Program-made: the position numbers and the translations under genes
The notes under the pieces: model-generated
What the model was told of the DNA's origin: nothing
Database searches by the model: none
The model's input: only the letters and a program-made list of their open reading frames with translations
Source of the DNA: Epithemia pelagica
Taxonomy: Eukaryota; Bacillariophyta; Bacillariophyceae; Surirellales; Surirellaceae
Direction of reading: 5' to 3'
Assembly: GCA_946965045.2 (NCBI GenBank)
Contig: OX337234.1
Span: forward strand, 248,001 to 312,000
Length of the DNA stretch: 64,000 nucleotides
In this document: piece after piece, positions 1-9,489 of the stretch
How the letters are laid out: every line of letters begins with the position of its first letter
How positions within the stretch are numbered: position 1 is the stretch's first letter

Positions 1-2
1 CA

Positions 3-3000
3 TTACCGACACTCGCACTCTACTGCTTTCCTACTCAAGAAACTGTCGATGCAACAGATGAATCAAAACATCATGATTCTCCACAAGATTATGATGCCGT
101 TTTCGATGACTCAAGTGACAACGAGTCTTTCCAAACCTCACAACAAGACCTCTCCACAACAGATAGGGCAACGATCGTCTCTACGTCATCGTCACGAGAA
201 CCATCTGACTACCCGTCGTCTAACACTGGAGACGACAGGACTATCGTCGTTGACAACTCCCAGTCACATCCACCAAGATCTCCACCATCCCAACGACGAA
301 GTAATCCTGTACCCTCACCAGTCAATACCACTACCGTTTCCAATACACAACAACTTTCTCCATCCAGAAACACACAATCTCCGAACACCGACACTCAGCA
401 CATCGCTTCCCCACCTGGTACTCTTCGAGAAAGGAGCCCACTCTCTCTCCAAAGTCCAAATCGCGATAGTGCAACATCTATAGATCCCCCGCTTTCGCCA
501 CAAAACCAGATCTCACTTCTTCAAGCAAGGATTGACTTACTGAAAGAAGAACGCCGCGAATTACTTCGACAAAAAAAAGCTCAACAGATTCAACTCAAGA
601 AAAAGGACGACAAAATGAGAAAAATGAGTGAGAAATTGAAATCAATGGAAGCTTTACAACAAGCTTTCTGCAATGTACCAAGATCGTGCACCGATGACGT
701 CAAGTCGGCACAGATTGTAGCGCACATAAAGATGGTGATTCTTAGAAGCGTGCAAAATCATGCCACTGACAGTCACAGAACAGAACTGTTCTTCAAACTG
801 CTTGTGGAAATGATGCTTTACGACGATATTCATGGGCTTCAGTTGAGAGACAAGATGATGGATACGTACCGACTCCACATGCGTCGGTATGTGTATTCTC
901 CTTTCCGAATATTGAAGGAGATGGATCTCGCGGGAGGAGTCCTCAACTACGAGGGACTCGAGATCCTTCGACGATGCGAGAACAATGGAGAGAGACATAA
1001 GCGGACGCTTATCCCGAGTTCTGGCTCTGTCAAGAAGATTGCAGCAATGATGGAGAGATTCGGCGCCGAAAAGATCCCCTTTCGAATGATCCGAAACTCC
1101 AAAGACGGAACAGAGGGGTTCTATTTCCGAGTAGCAGACATGGTTCGGGAAGTGATTCTTGCAAGAAAGGCAGTTGCAGAAGGCATGCTGAGGAATCTGA
1201 TGATGGCACAGACACTAGATGGTGCCACATTGACCAACTACACAAATCATACTCTTGCGGGGATTAAATTCAACGACAAATCCAACCCGCTAACGTCATC
1301 TCGGAACGACGTCACACCTTTGGTCTGCGTAATGGGCAGTGAAACCAAGGCAAACGTCCGAGGCATCTTTTCCGTCTTGTTTGCTGAAATCGCTGAGGCA
1401 GCGAACACCATCCTCCCACGATTACTTGGCATCCTCGCGTTATGGATCGTCACGAACTGTGACATGTCCTGCGAGTGGAAGCTTTGTGGTTGTGGGGGGG
1501 CTGCCAAGAATGCCAACTACCCGTGCACGAAATGCCCCATTCATAGCAAAGACCTGCATCTACGTGCCACTGACCAACCTTCAAAGTGCGAGTGGTGTGA
1601 GAAAATGGGTCACTTGGACGATGATCCTAACTGGGAGTGTCGGCATCATAAAATGCTGACCAAGGAGCATCGCGCCGCGTTGCAACGAGAAGTGAAATCG
1701 TTCGAAGCTGGACTACCTAAACATACGAAAGAATTGGAGACCATCTGGTCCAAATCCAAGATAACACCACATCTCGACCCGAGACTCCAATCCACTCCGA
1801 TGCAAAGAAAAGAGATTACGTCGATTCATTTCGATGTTTCAAAGGCCACTCGCAAGAGCCGTTCGACGTACACCCAGCATCTGACAAATGACCTAAAATT
1901 ACGGGGTCTGCCTTTAGATGGATCGATGATTGAGCGCCAAGAAAGGTTGAAGGTTCAATTGACGTCAGAGTGGGTTTATCGCGAATCGTCCGACGCTCTG
2001 AAGAAGTTTGGGAAAAACAATGCCAAGTCAGCATTGGTCGTCATGATGGACATGGTCCCTTGTATCTTGCATCTCGAGATACGAATGGGGATTAAAATCC
2101 TATCGATGTTGTTTAAGAGTGGAATGACAAACTCCAAACAAGGTATCCTACCATGGATGACGACTCACGATAAGTATTCGGACAAGACGGCTGCTGAGGC
2201 CTACAGAGACAAGGTCCAAGATTTGGCAAATCGGGAGATTCTCGGAACGGAAAAAAACGCACAGCAGTGGTTGTTCCCATATGATAAGGAGAAGCTACAG
2301 GTGGGGAAGGTGGTTCTCGATAACGGCCAAGTTCGGGACATGCTTCAATGCATCGTCAAGCTTGTAGTGGTCTCTATCGTGGATGGCGAACTCCAAGAAA
2401 AGTGGGTCCGCAGTGTGAGTCACTACTCGGAGGCAATCAGGCGTCTCAGATCCAAGGAGGATTTCACGGAAACACAGGTGTGGGAGTTCCAAAAACACGT
2501 GGATCTTTTTTTTAAGGAGTGGGTCGAGCTACATAACTCGGAAGGAGTGACCAATTATGGGCATATGCTTGGAGCGGGTCATATTGCCGAGTATTTACTT
2601 CATTGGAAGAACCTGGCAAGACATTCGCAACAAGGATGGGAGGGTAAGTTTATGTGAGAGCTTTGTGATCTTTACGAACCGGTTTCTCAAAGCAATACAG
2701 CTTTCAACAGTCTTTTCAAGTCCTTCTACTTCAGTAGGACGCAAAGGGGAGGGGCAGTGAACAAAGGGAAAGGACAACAGACACGCTTATTACCTATGGC
2801 AAGATGGATCCAACGACGGACTCTGTTTCTTGGGGAGTATACGGAACAGTTCATGCGAGATTACCTACTGAACTTGACAGAGACCGAACAGGAATACAAC
2901 AAGAATTGGGTTCGGAACTTGGGGGGGACCATCGAATTCGGCCAATTAATCTCTGATATGGTATCAGACGTTGCACAAGGCGAGGGGGAAGAACGAACAG

Positions 3001-3137
3001 ACCTGGTATTCGATTGGCATCTTGGTAAAGAGGATCTGTATGGCCAAACTGTCGACCAAGTGGAGAACAATATCAAACAGACTGCGGAACTTCTACGACA
3101 AATGGACGAAGATTCTGATGATAGTGATGATGAGTAA
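3..3137 (+). CDS. Transposase-like protein (QQGWE type), 5' end outside the window
   Basis: The frame is open from the left edge (first complete codon at base 3), so the true start is not in view. About 170 Ser/Thr/Pro/Gln-rich, probably disordered residues lead into a charged coiled coil near 500-630. An intron at 2644-2700 (donor GTAAGT, acceptor ACAG, 57 bp) contains the apparent stop at 2655-2657. Joining 2643 to 2701 gives QQGWE-AFNSLFKSF, then RTQRGG and ARWIQRR, and ends at 3137 in an acidic DEDSDDSDDE tail. A Cys-rich insert lies at about 1465-1650 (CGCGG, CTKC, CEWC). Known: I recognise the QQGWE...TQ(R/K)GG...RW pattern from recurrent, probably transposase-derived proteins of diatoms and other eukaryotes. 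Inference: this is the coding part of a DNA transposon; I cannot assign catalytic acidic residues. It converges on the next gene, with 46 bp between the stops. Confidence 0.6.
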
Positions 3138-3183
3138 TCTAGAAAGATGATCGTATTGTAATGATACTATGTACGAGTACTTA

Positions 3184-5073
3184 TTAGTTGTACTTATCGA
3201 TGTCATCTAAGATACGGTCGGAATGGGGACGAACCATGGTGATTTGGTGAGCGTCGTCAGCACCTTCCTTGTATAAAGGACCTGCGATTGGACGACAAAC
3301 GTAAAATGGTAGTCTGTTTGGAGGGAGGTAAATTTCCATGTCGATATAATGGGTCCTATCTTCCTCTGTGAGGTGTTCTCTGGGACACAATGTGGTGGTA
3401 TACAATTCGCCCGACACGCGGTGTTGAAGCAAGAAACGAAGACTGGGGTATCCACTGATGATTTGGACAACCTCAATCACAGACTCGTCTTTCATGAACT
3501 GATCACCGACGTAAATGCTCTTGCCCTTCACTGTTGCTTTTGCCCGGGAGTCCAGCGAAACCAATTCCAGACGGTCTTCTCTTCGGGGTTCGACAGTATT
3601 GTCATTGAGCCATTCTTCGTCACGGCTTGAATTGGTTTTGTTCGCTGGGCTCGGACTCATTGCCACGGGGGGGAGCTTGTACGGGGTGGTGTTGTCGTCG
3701 GAAAGGTCAGATGATGCATTCGATTCGCTGCTTCCATTCTTGGGGTCCGCAATAGTTTCTCCAGCCCTTGTAACATAGTAAACTGTCTCGGGGTGTTCTC
3801 CGGAATCCGAACCAGTAAGGATTGCCTGTAGATGACGTGTAGGGGCGTCACGTTTGAGTTGGTCGCTAGTGCCAATGGTATCATAGGTGTACTTTTCAAA
3901 AGCAACGGTAACACGAACCTGGTTGGGAGAAAACATGAAGTCTACTCGCTGTTGTTTCGAGCGACGTTTGAATTCTTGAGGAGACTCTGCTTCTTCCTGG
4001 CCTCGGACAACGGTCAATGTATGCCCGCGTTTGAGAGACATTCCACGGTCTCCGTCAGATAAAGTTGGACGGGATTCGGTTGAGCCATAGATGGCACTAA
4101 TACCAAGAAAGGAACGGAGAAGATGAAGGTCGTCACACGAAATGAAACGGAGGAACCCACTTTCGTACTTGAATTTCAATTTACGGCGGGTCAATTTTTC
4201 GTCCAATACCAAATAAGCCTCTGTATTAGAAATAGAGTGACAAGTGAGAGTCTGTACTGTAGAGTTTGCCAGAACGTGGATGTAGTTAAATACTTCCAAA
4301 GGAATGGCACCGATTGAAATGGATTGGGTGTGACGCTCTTCGAGAGCTCCACTTCGACGATTCATAATCTTCATGATTGCTTTTCGAAGCTGAAACAGGC
4401 CTGTCCAAATGTTCTTATGCAGGCATCGAGGACAGACGATTAGATCGTCGGGGTCTCGCTTTACATAGTCCGTAGGGAAACAACGGACTTCTTCATCTTT
4501 GATAGGAACTAAACGAACCACTCCGCCGATTTTCTTTTGCTTGTATCGAACAACGTAAACATTCCGCATTCCTTCGGCCCAGGAGTTCTTGGGATCTTGC
4601 AAGTCATGGAGGTTGAAGACGAAAGCAGGGTACATGATTTCAGTCTTGTAGGTGATTGGGTGGCTGCCGTCGATAAAGACAGATGCTTTGTAGAGTTCAA
4701 TGCATTGAGAACCGGGGCCGTGTTCGATGGGAGTAAAGTCATGATCGGGGATTTCGGGGTGGCATTCGAGTTTTTTCTTGGGAAATAAGGGGAAAAACAA
4801 GGAAAGGGCAGGTGCTCCTGTTTCATCGTTGCGTTCGATGCGAGACACGGTTGTGGTGAAATGGTCTTGCTTGGGGAGAAGAAGGTGAGCAAAGGTTTCC
4901 AATCTGAAGGAGTCTTCCATGTGCGGCACATAAAGCGGACGGTTGAAATCAGAATCAGAGGTAGTCGGCATCGTGATTGTCTTGTTGTCTTCAAAGGAAA
5001 ATTGTTGTGAAGAAGAGAGTGGGTGGGTTGATTGTTGATCGTCTTTACGTTCTGGTACATTGGTTCCGTTCAT
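3184..5073 (-). CDS. Unrecognised 629-residue protein, convergent with the transposase-like gene
   Basis: This is an uninterrupted 629-codon frame starting at an ATG, with no competing long frame. I do not recognise the family. The protein has no signal peptide and no membrane segment. It starts with a Ser/Gln-rich stretch of about 40 residues, followed by a mixed folded region. There is one C-x2-C pair (C214, C217, in VCPRCLHKN); with no second pair in view, a zinc site is uncertain. A polar Ser/Asp/Asn-rich stretch lies at about residues 435-500, and a last folded block carries several aromatic and Arg residues. The tight tail-to-tail arrangement with the transposase-like gene suggests it may be the second gene of the same mobile element, but I saw no terminal repeats to prove that. 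It could equally be a host gene. Confidence 0.6.
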   Translation of the reverse strand: MNGTNVPERKDDQQSTHPLSSSQQFSFEDNKTITMPTTSDSDFNRPLYVPHMEDSFRLETFAHLLLPKQDHFTTTVSRIERNDETGAPALSLFFPLFPKKKLECHPEIPDHDFTPIEHGPGSQCIELYKASVFIDGSHPITYKTEIMYPAFVFNLHDLQDPKNSWAEGMRNVYVVRYKQKKIGGVVRLVPIKDEEVRCFPTDYVKRDPDDLIVCPRCLHKNIWTGLFQLRKAIMKIMNRRSGALEERHTQSISIGAIPLEVFNYIHVLANSTVQTLTCHSISNTEAYLVLDEKLTRRKLKFKYESGFLRFISCDDLHLLRSFLGISAIYGSTESRPTLSDGDRGMSLKRGHTLTVVRGQEEAESPQEFKRRSKQQRVDFMFSPNQVRVTVAFEKYTYDTIGTSDQLKRDAPTRHLQAILTGSDSGEHPETVYYVTRAGETIADPKNGSSESNASSDLSDDNTTPYKLPPVAMSPSPANKTNSSRDEEWLNDNTVEPRREDRLELVSLDSRAKATVKGKSIYVGDQFMKDESVIEVVQIISGYPSLRFLLQHRVSGELYTTTLCPREHLTEEDRTHYIDMEIYLPPNRLPFYVCRPIAGPLYKEGADDAHQITMVRPHSDRILDDIDKYN

Positions 5074-5337
5074 GGATCAAGGGGTCCGAGATCGTCTATG
5101 CATTGGAGGTAGGTTGGATGGAGGCAGTACCGGTAAAGAAAAAGTGAGAAGAAGTTCGTACCGTTGATAAAAAAAAGGTTAAATGTTGTACGTGGTTTAA
5201 GTCACAGTTTCGGTGTCTAGAGTTGGTTGTTTAAGAAGAAATTTGCGCGCGGGCACGTAGAAAAGGTGCGCCGGTATGGTTGGGGGTACGTTTTGGCACG
5301 TGTAGGTGAGGGAAATTGGTACCGAAGTGCTCCTATT
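5074..5337. other. Intergenic spacer left of the tandem array
   Basis: It holds the presumed 5' region of the minus-strand gene and ends where homology to the array unit starts. No gene is visible. It does not match the linkers found between array units, so array copy 1 has a different upstream sequence from copies 2-4. Confidence 0.6.
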
Positions 5338-5384
5338 GGAAAAAGAGGATACACTTCAATAAGTTAGAATAACAAATAGAGATC

Positions 5385-8300
5385 ATGAGTTCTGCAGCAC
5401 AATTCACAGCGGCCAAGGCCATGGGGCCACAGTCGCAACGATACGGAAATCAGTACTCTCGTTGGCCAAAGAAGAGTTGGAAGAAGCGTTCAGGTTGGAG
5501 AAAGATGGACCTTTCGGTCATCTTTGAGTCCGACATTGACTGCCCCATCTGCAGGGCCAAGGCAAGAGGAATGGCCATCCCTCATCGCCCTCACCACCCC
5601 AGATGTAGCAAAAACACAACAACAAGGGGCAAGGGAATGAACGATGGAAGAGGAGCAGAGGTAGTGGCCTCAGAAAAGGCCCAGGCTGCCCATGCCAAAG
5701 CAATCCGCAAGCAACTTACCAGTGCAGAGAGATTGTCCGCCTCCAATGTCACACAGGAGGCACTCAACACTTTCATGGAGCATCGTCCAAATTGCTCGTC
5801 GAAAAAAGCAACGACAAGAGACGCTGAAAATGAAAAAACACAATCAACTACGGAGACTACGGCAACGGAAAGTTCTACCGTTGGTGGCGAGGAAGGCGTG
5901 TATGTTCCAACAGCCGAAGATTTCAAGTTTGAGGTAATTATGCGTGTGACAGCAGTACCTACGGAGGTGCATGTCCCACGTGCTGTGCATGCGTTGGCGA
6001 GTTATGTGACCGACACGTGCCTTGGTTCTAAGCGTTGTGTTGAGAATTTGAAACCTTTCTTCACTAATATTACCGTTACTGTACCCCCCATTGCCGACAA
6101 CACGAGTGCTTTGTACGACTCGATTGTGGGACAGGAACTCCTGGTTGTTGATTGGGAGCTGTTTTTCCCCAGTCACCACTTGCGTTGTCCTCGTTGCCGG
6201 GGTAATCTCCAGCGTACGCGATCGAACTTTTCAAAAAACAAGTCCCTTTTCCCCATTTTCGCCATATCTGGTCCCCCAAAGTATGCAATACTTATGGGAT
6301 ACAAGTGTGCCGGGTGCTCGGCTGCCTTCTATGCGAATGATGGAGAATTGCTCGCACGACTGCCTCCCTACATGGCTATGTGTTACCCAGTGAAATCCAA
6401 GTATTCTAGAGGAACATCGCATCTAGCTAAAGATGCTACGAGGATTATGGAAGCATCAATGGTAACCTATGGCAATGGGGATTACATCAGTCGGATGCTA
6501 TATGAAGGAATCAACACCTACTATGAAGACAAGACAATGAGATACTATTCTTATTGTGCTGCTACAGGAAAAGAATCAGAAGACTACGTGCAAAAGGATG
6601 GTGAGTTTCTGGTTCGCTACCCACCTTTAGGCGAGACAATCCGCCAGCTATATGATGATGGAGCTAGCTCCGAATGGCAACCCTGGATGGTGTCGGACAA
6701 TGAGAGAAACACAAGAGAGATTCAAGGGGTTAGATGCCAGCACATGTTTGCTCACGACCACACCCACCAGGTAGTGAAAAATTATCCAAGACGCCTCAAT
6801 GCAGCTGCAATGTGGACCATGGCAACAGAGGCAGGAGAAATTGCTTGTGCAGTGTTAGTGCACGACACATCAGCACTCGAGTTTGCACATGCTGCGGAAC
6901 AAGTGCTGAGACGTACCGGGTTTTGCCCCAAGGCCATGTACTCTGACACATGGCCTTGTGGCAAGGATTTTTGGTTGTTGTTGGTTGATGACTTGGAGGG
7001 CCGTCTTGGCCTTTTCCATTTCATACAGAGGATCACCAAGACGCTCAGACAACGGCACATTGACTTTGGGATAGCCATGAAGGATTTGTTGGATGCAATC
7101 TACGAGTACCATCCTGAAGACTTGGAGAAACTTGTTGGTTCTTTGAAAAATGGAACCATGTCAAGCTCCAAGAAACAATACACAGACGAAGAGATCAGTG
7201 AAATGATGGGAACAAAGACCTTTCGACAGAGGTACTCAAAGAACTTACGGAAGATTATTCGGGGTGGCGATACCATTGTCCTCAAGTTGGAGGAGTGGAA
7301 GTGCAAATACAAGTGCACTTCCACTCCTGGCAAGCCACCAGCACGAGGCCGATTGGATCCACACTCCAATCAACCTCTTTTTACGGCCGAAACACATCAA
7401 GCACTGGAAAACTGTAAAGAGAAGGCAAAGTTCCTTGCTGATCCCTTGCCCGTGGAGAAAATGTATCGTGAGATACCTCCATCACCAAGATCAAGCAACC
7501 AGCTGGTGGAGTACGTACCTTTGAGAGGAGAGAGTAAGCTCGAGAGCTTTCATGACAATTTGACGCATTTTGCCAACTGTGGCATGCGAGAAACTCTCGC
7601 AGATGCTTTGAATTTGGCAGGCACGGCCCAGTATAACAGGGCAGTTTGTCACAAGATGAGAATCATGACGAAGTCTCAAGAAGAACGTTCAGTGGTGCCT
7701 GCAGGATGGGAAATGGTGGTGAGTTTTGGTAACGCATGCAAAACAAACATGATCAATATACTTGCCTCGATGTCTGGAGCTTCTCGTCCTCCCTTTCCAG
7801 AGGTTGAGAAGCTTCCAGAAGATACAGGAGAACGGTTTTTCTCCGAGTACCTGGAAACGAGAAAAGAAATCACGCAACAAGTTCCAAAGCATCCACTCAA
7901 CGATCGATGCCAGTGCCGAAAATGTGCGAGCAACAAGAAGAGGTTGCCGCATGACACGTCCATTCCATTGTTGGGTTTGGCAGAGGAGGAGTCAGAGGTC
8001 GAAGATGAAATCCAACAACAGGACAGCGAGGAGAATCCAGCCAAAATACAACAACCAGAGACACAGCCAGAAACACAACAACAGACACGGCAAGAAACAC
8101 AACAACAGACACAACAACAAGAAACAGCACAAGCACAGGCAATCAGTAGCAATAAGAGAAAGGAAAGAGAGCGAGAAGAAAAAGAGAGCGACGATTTGGA
8201 TGAGAACAACACCAGCAACAAAAAGCAAAAGGTTACAAACAACAGCGAAGCCTTACCAACAACAACGATGGCAGCAACAAATCAATCAGCAGCGACAGTG

Positions 8301-8717
8301 CAGGATCAACAACAACAACACAAAGAGCCTCAAAATGCAGCAAACAGGACACCTGCAATGGCAACAACAGCAAATGGGTTGGTGGTACTGCAATCGACAA
8401 CAACAACAACGACAACAAGACAGAAAAACCAACCTGTCAACCCGTACAAGCAAAATCAGCAACGGCCAACAACACTCCCCGATCAACAGCAATACCCCTT
8501 TGCATTCAACAGCAATCCCCATGGCTGGGGTGGTCTTCAATCCGTCCCGAGATGTATGCCCACCTTTCCTCCCTTCGGACCACCACCTCGTGTCCAGACC
8601 CAGTTCTGTTGCGTCAAGTACATGAAGTACTGCGTAGAACGAGGGAAAGGACGTCCACCCCATGACCGACGCTGCCCCAAACGAGCCTTGAACAAGGCAC
8701 CATCTTCATTCTCTTGA
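5385..8717 (+). CDS. DDE/RNase H-like transposase-type protein, array copy 1 (1110 aa)
   Basis: Residue layout: an N-terminal Cys/His motif (C53-x2-C56, then PHRPHHPRC ending at C74); a zinc-ribbon-like pair of C-x2-C (268/271 and 308/311); a folded core at about 330-830; a second Cys cluster (CQCRKC, 842-847); a Gln/Thr-rich tail with a basic KRKERER patch; and a C-terminal Cys/His motif (CC-x6-C, PPHDRRC). The core shows AHDHT (D458), MYSDTW (D521), then GLFHFIQRITKTL and KLESFHDNL (E720). Known: this spacing and the D-LFH-QR-TKTL block occur in large eukaryotic transposase-like proteins of the DDE superfamily. Inference: D458, D521 and E720 are the catalytic triad. The ATG sits 47 bp inside the shared unit. 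Copy-specific residues are R26, K337, S341 and S437. It has no visible introns. Confidence 0.75.
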   Translation: MSSAAQFTAAKAMGPQSQRYGNQYSRWPKKSWKKRSGWRKMDLSVIFESDIDCPICRAKARGMAIPHRPHHPRCSKNTTTRGKGMNDGRGAEVVASEKAQAAHAKAIRKQLTSAERLSASNVTQEALNTFMEHRPNCSSKKATTRDAENEKTQSTTETTATESSTVGGEEGVYVPTAEDFKFEVIMRVTAVPTEVHVPRAVHALASYVTDTCLGSKRCVENLKPFFTNITVTVPPIADNTSALYDSIVGQELLVVDWELFFPSHHLRCPRCRGNLQRTRSNFSKNKSLFPIFAISGPPKYAILMGYKCAGCSAAFYANDGELLARLPPYMAMCYPVKSKYSRGTSHLAKDATRIMEASMVTYGNGDYISRMLYEGINTYYEDKTMRYYSYCAATGKESEDYVQKDGEFLVRYPPLGETIRQLYDDGASSEWQPWMVSDNERNTREIQGVRCQHMFAHDHTHQVVKNYPRRLNAAAMWTMATEAGEIACAVLVHDTSALEFAHAAEQVLRRTGFCPKAMYSDTWPCGKDFWLLLVDDLEGRLGLFHFIQRITKTLRQRHIDFGIAMKDLLDAIYEYHPEDLEKLVGSLKNGTMSSSKKQYTDEEISEMMGTKTFRQRYSKNLRKIIRGGDTIVLKLEEWKCKYKCTSTPGKPPARGRLDPHSNQPLFTAETHQALENCKEKAKFLADPLPVEKMYREIPPSPRSSNQLVEYVPLRGESKLESFHDNLTHFANCGMRETLADALNLAGTAQYNRAVCHKMRIMTKSQEERSVVPAGWEMVVSFGNACKTNMINILASMSGASRPPFPEVEKLPEDTGERFFSEYLETRKEITQQVPKHPLNDRCQCRKCASNKKRLPHDTSIPLLGLAEEESEVEDEIQQQDSEENPAKIQQPETQPETQQQTRQETQQQTQQQETAQAQAISSNKRKEREREEKESDDLDENNTSNKKQKVTNNSEALPTTTMAATNQSAATVQDQQQQHKEPQNAANRTPAMATTANGLVVLQSTTTTTTTRQKNQPVNPYKQNQQRPTTLPDQQQYPFAFNSNPHGWGGLQSVPRCMPTFPPFGPPPRVQTQFCCVKYMKYCVERGKGRPPHDRRCPKRALNKAPSSFS

Positions 8718-8923
8718 TTGACCTGAATACCTGCATGACAAACAACAAAAAGAAAAATTCGTAGTGAGTAACATCGTAGCAAAAAGAATTATGACAAGAT
8801 CTTGTGCGAGGTGCAAGCAGTTCCGATTGTGATGCGAAGCACAGACTGGATACGCCTCATCACATGCTACGTAGAACCACGTGAAAGGTCATCGGATGGT
8901 CGGGAGGATTGTACCAGTGTAGA

Positions 8924-8960
8924 ATGTCGTTTCAATAACAAAAAGGTGCTGAAACGACAT
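8924..8960. repeat. Hairpin 3' of the array ORF (ATGTCGTTTCA arms)
   Basis: Perfect 11-base arms, ATGTCGTTTCA and TGAAACGACAT, surround a 15-base loop 207 bp after the stop codon. The same hairpin is at 13029-13065, 17134-17170 and 21239-21275. The arm ATGTCGTTTCA also occurs once more in each linker (about 9227). Two shorter hairpins follow within 70 bp: a GAGGGG/CCCCTC arm pair, and GGAAGCT-TGG-AGCTTCC, which is weakened in copy 4. The structured 3' region could serve RNA 3'-end function or be a protein-binding site; the sequence does not decide. Confidence 0.7.
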
Positions 8961-9178
8961 GAAGGACTTAATCGTTTTGGAGGGGAAGTGCCTTCTCCCC
9001 TCTGAGGGAAGCTTGGAGCTTCCTAGAACATTTCATACGTCAGAGGAAACAAACGTGAGACTGCGAGCAATACGCGGATCGATTTCATGAAGGAATCTGA
9101 CTTACGGAATCTCCTTCTTCTCTCCTTCTCTCTCCCCCTCCTCTCCCCCTCTCCTCTGCCTTCTCCCCCCTATTTTCG

Positions 9179-9442
9179 CTCGGGGGTGTTAGTTTCAAAA
9201 GGCAGCAATATGATTGGGTTAGAAATGTCGTTTCACAAAAAATCACTTAGGAAACAAATGTCGTTACAAGTGTCTTACCGTGTCCCGGGAACCCATCGAA
9301 TCACGGACAAAAAACATGGAGGGAAGATTCCATCAGCCGATCCGGTCGGTCCTTCACGGTCGCCCATGGCATGGCCAAGTCGACCATTGCGACAAGTCCT
9401 CTTCTGACCATCTCATGACCCTTTTGAGCATGGTCAGAAGCC
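9179..9442. repeat. Array linker 1 with terminal hairpin
   Basis: Joins copies 1 and 2. It begins just after the polypyrimidine tract (about 9109-9170) and ends in an inverted repeat at 9401-9440 with perfect 11-base arms (CTTCTGACCAT and ATGGTCAGAAG) and an inner CTCA/TGAG pair. Copy 2's shared 5' sequence starts 2-3 bases later. Because the linker lies directly upstream of copies 2-4, it must hold whatever promoter they use. Confidence 0.85.
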
Positions 9443-9489
9443 TGGAAAAGAGGATACACTTCAATAAGTTAGAATAACAAATAGAGATC

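Noticed and set aside
7676-8242. A 188-codon minus-strand frame rich in Cys, Ser, Val and Leu under each array copy
   Set aside because: It is the antisense of the Gln/Thr/Glu-rich tail; the composition is explained by that low complexity.
7762-8625. A 287-codon plus-strand frame inside the Gln-rich tail of array copy 1 (repeated in the other copies)
   Set aside because: It is the shifted reading of CAA/ACA-rich repeat DNA within the 1110-codon gene and has no independent features.
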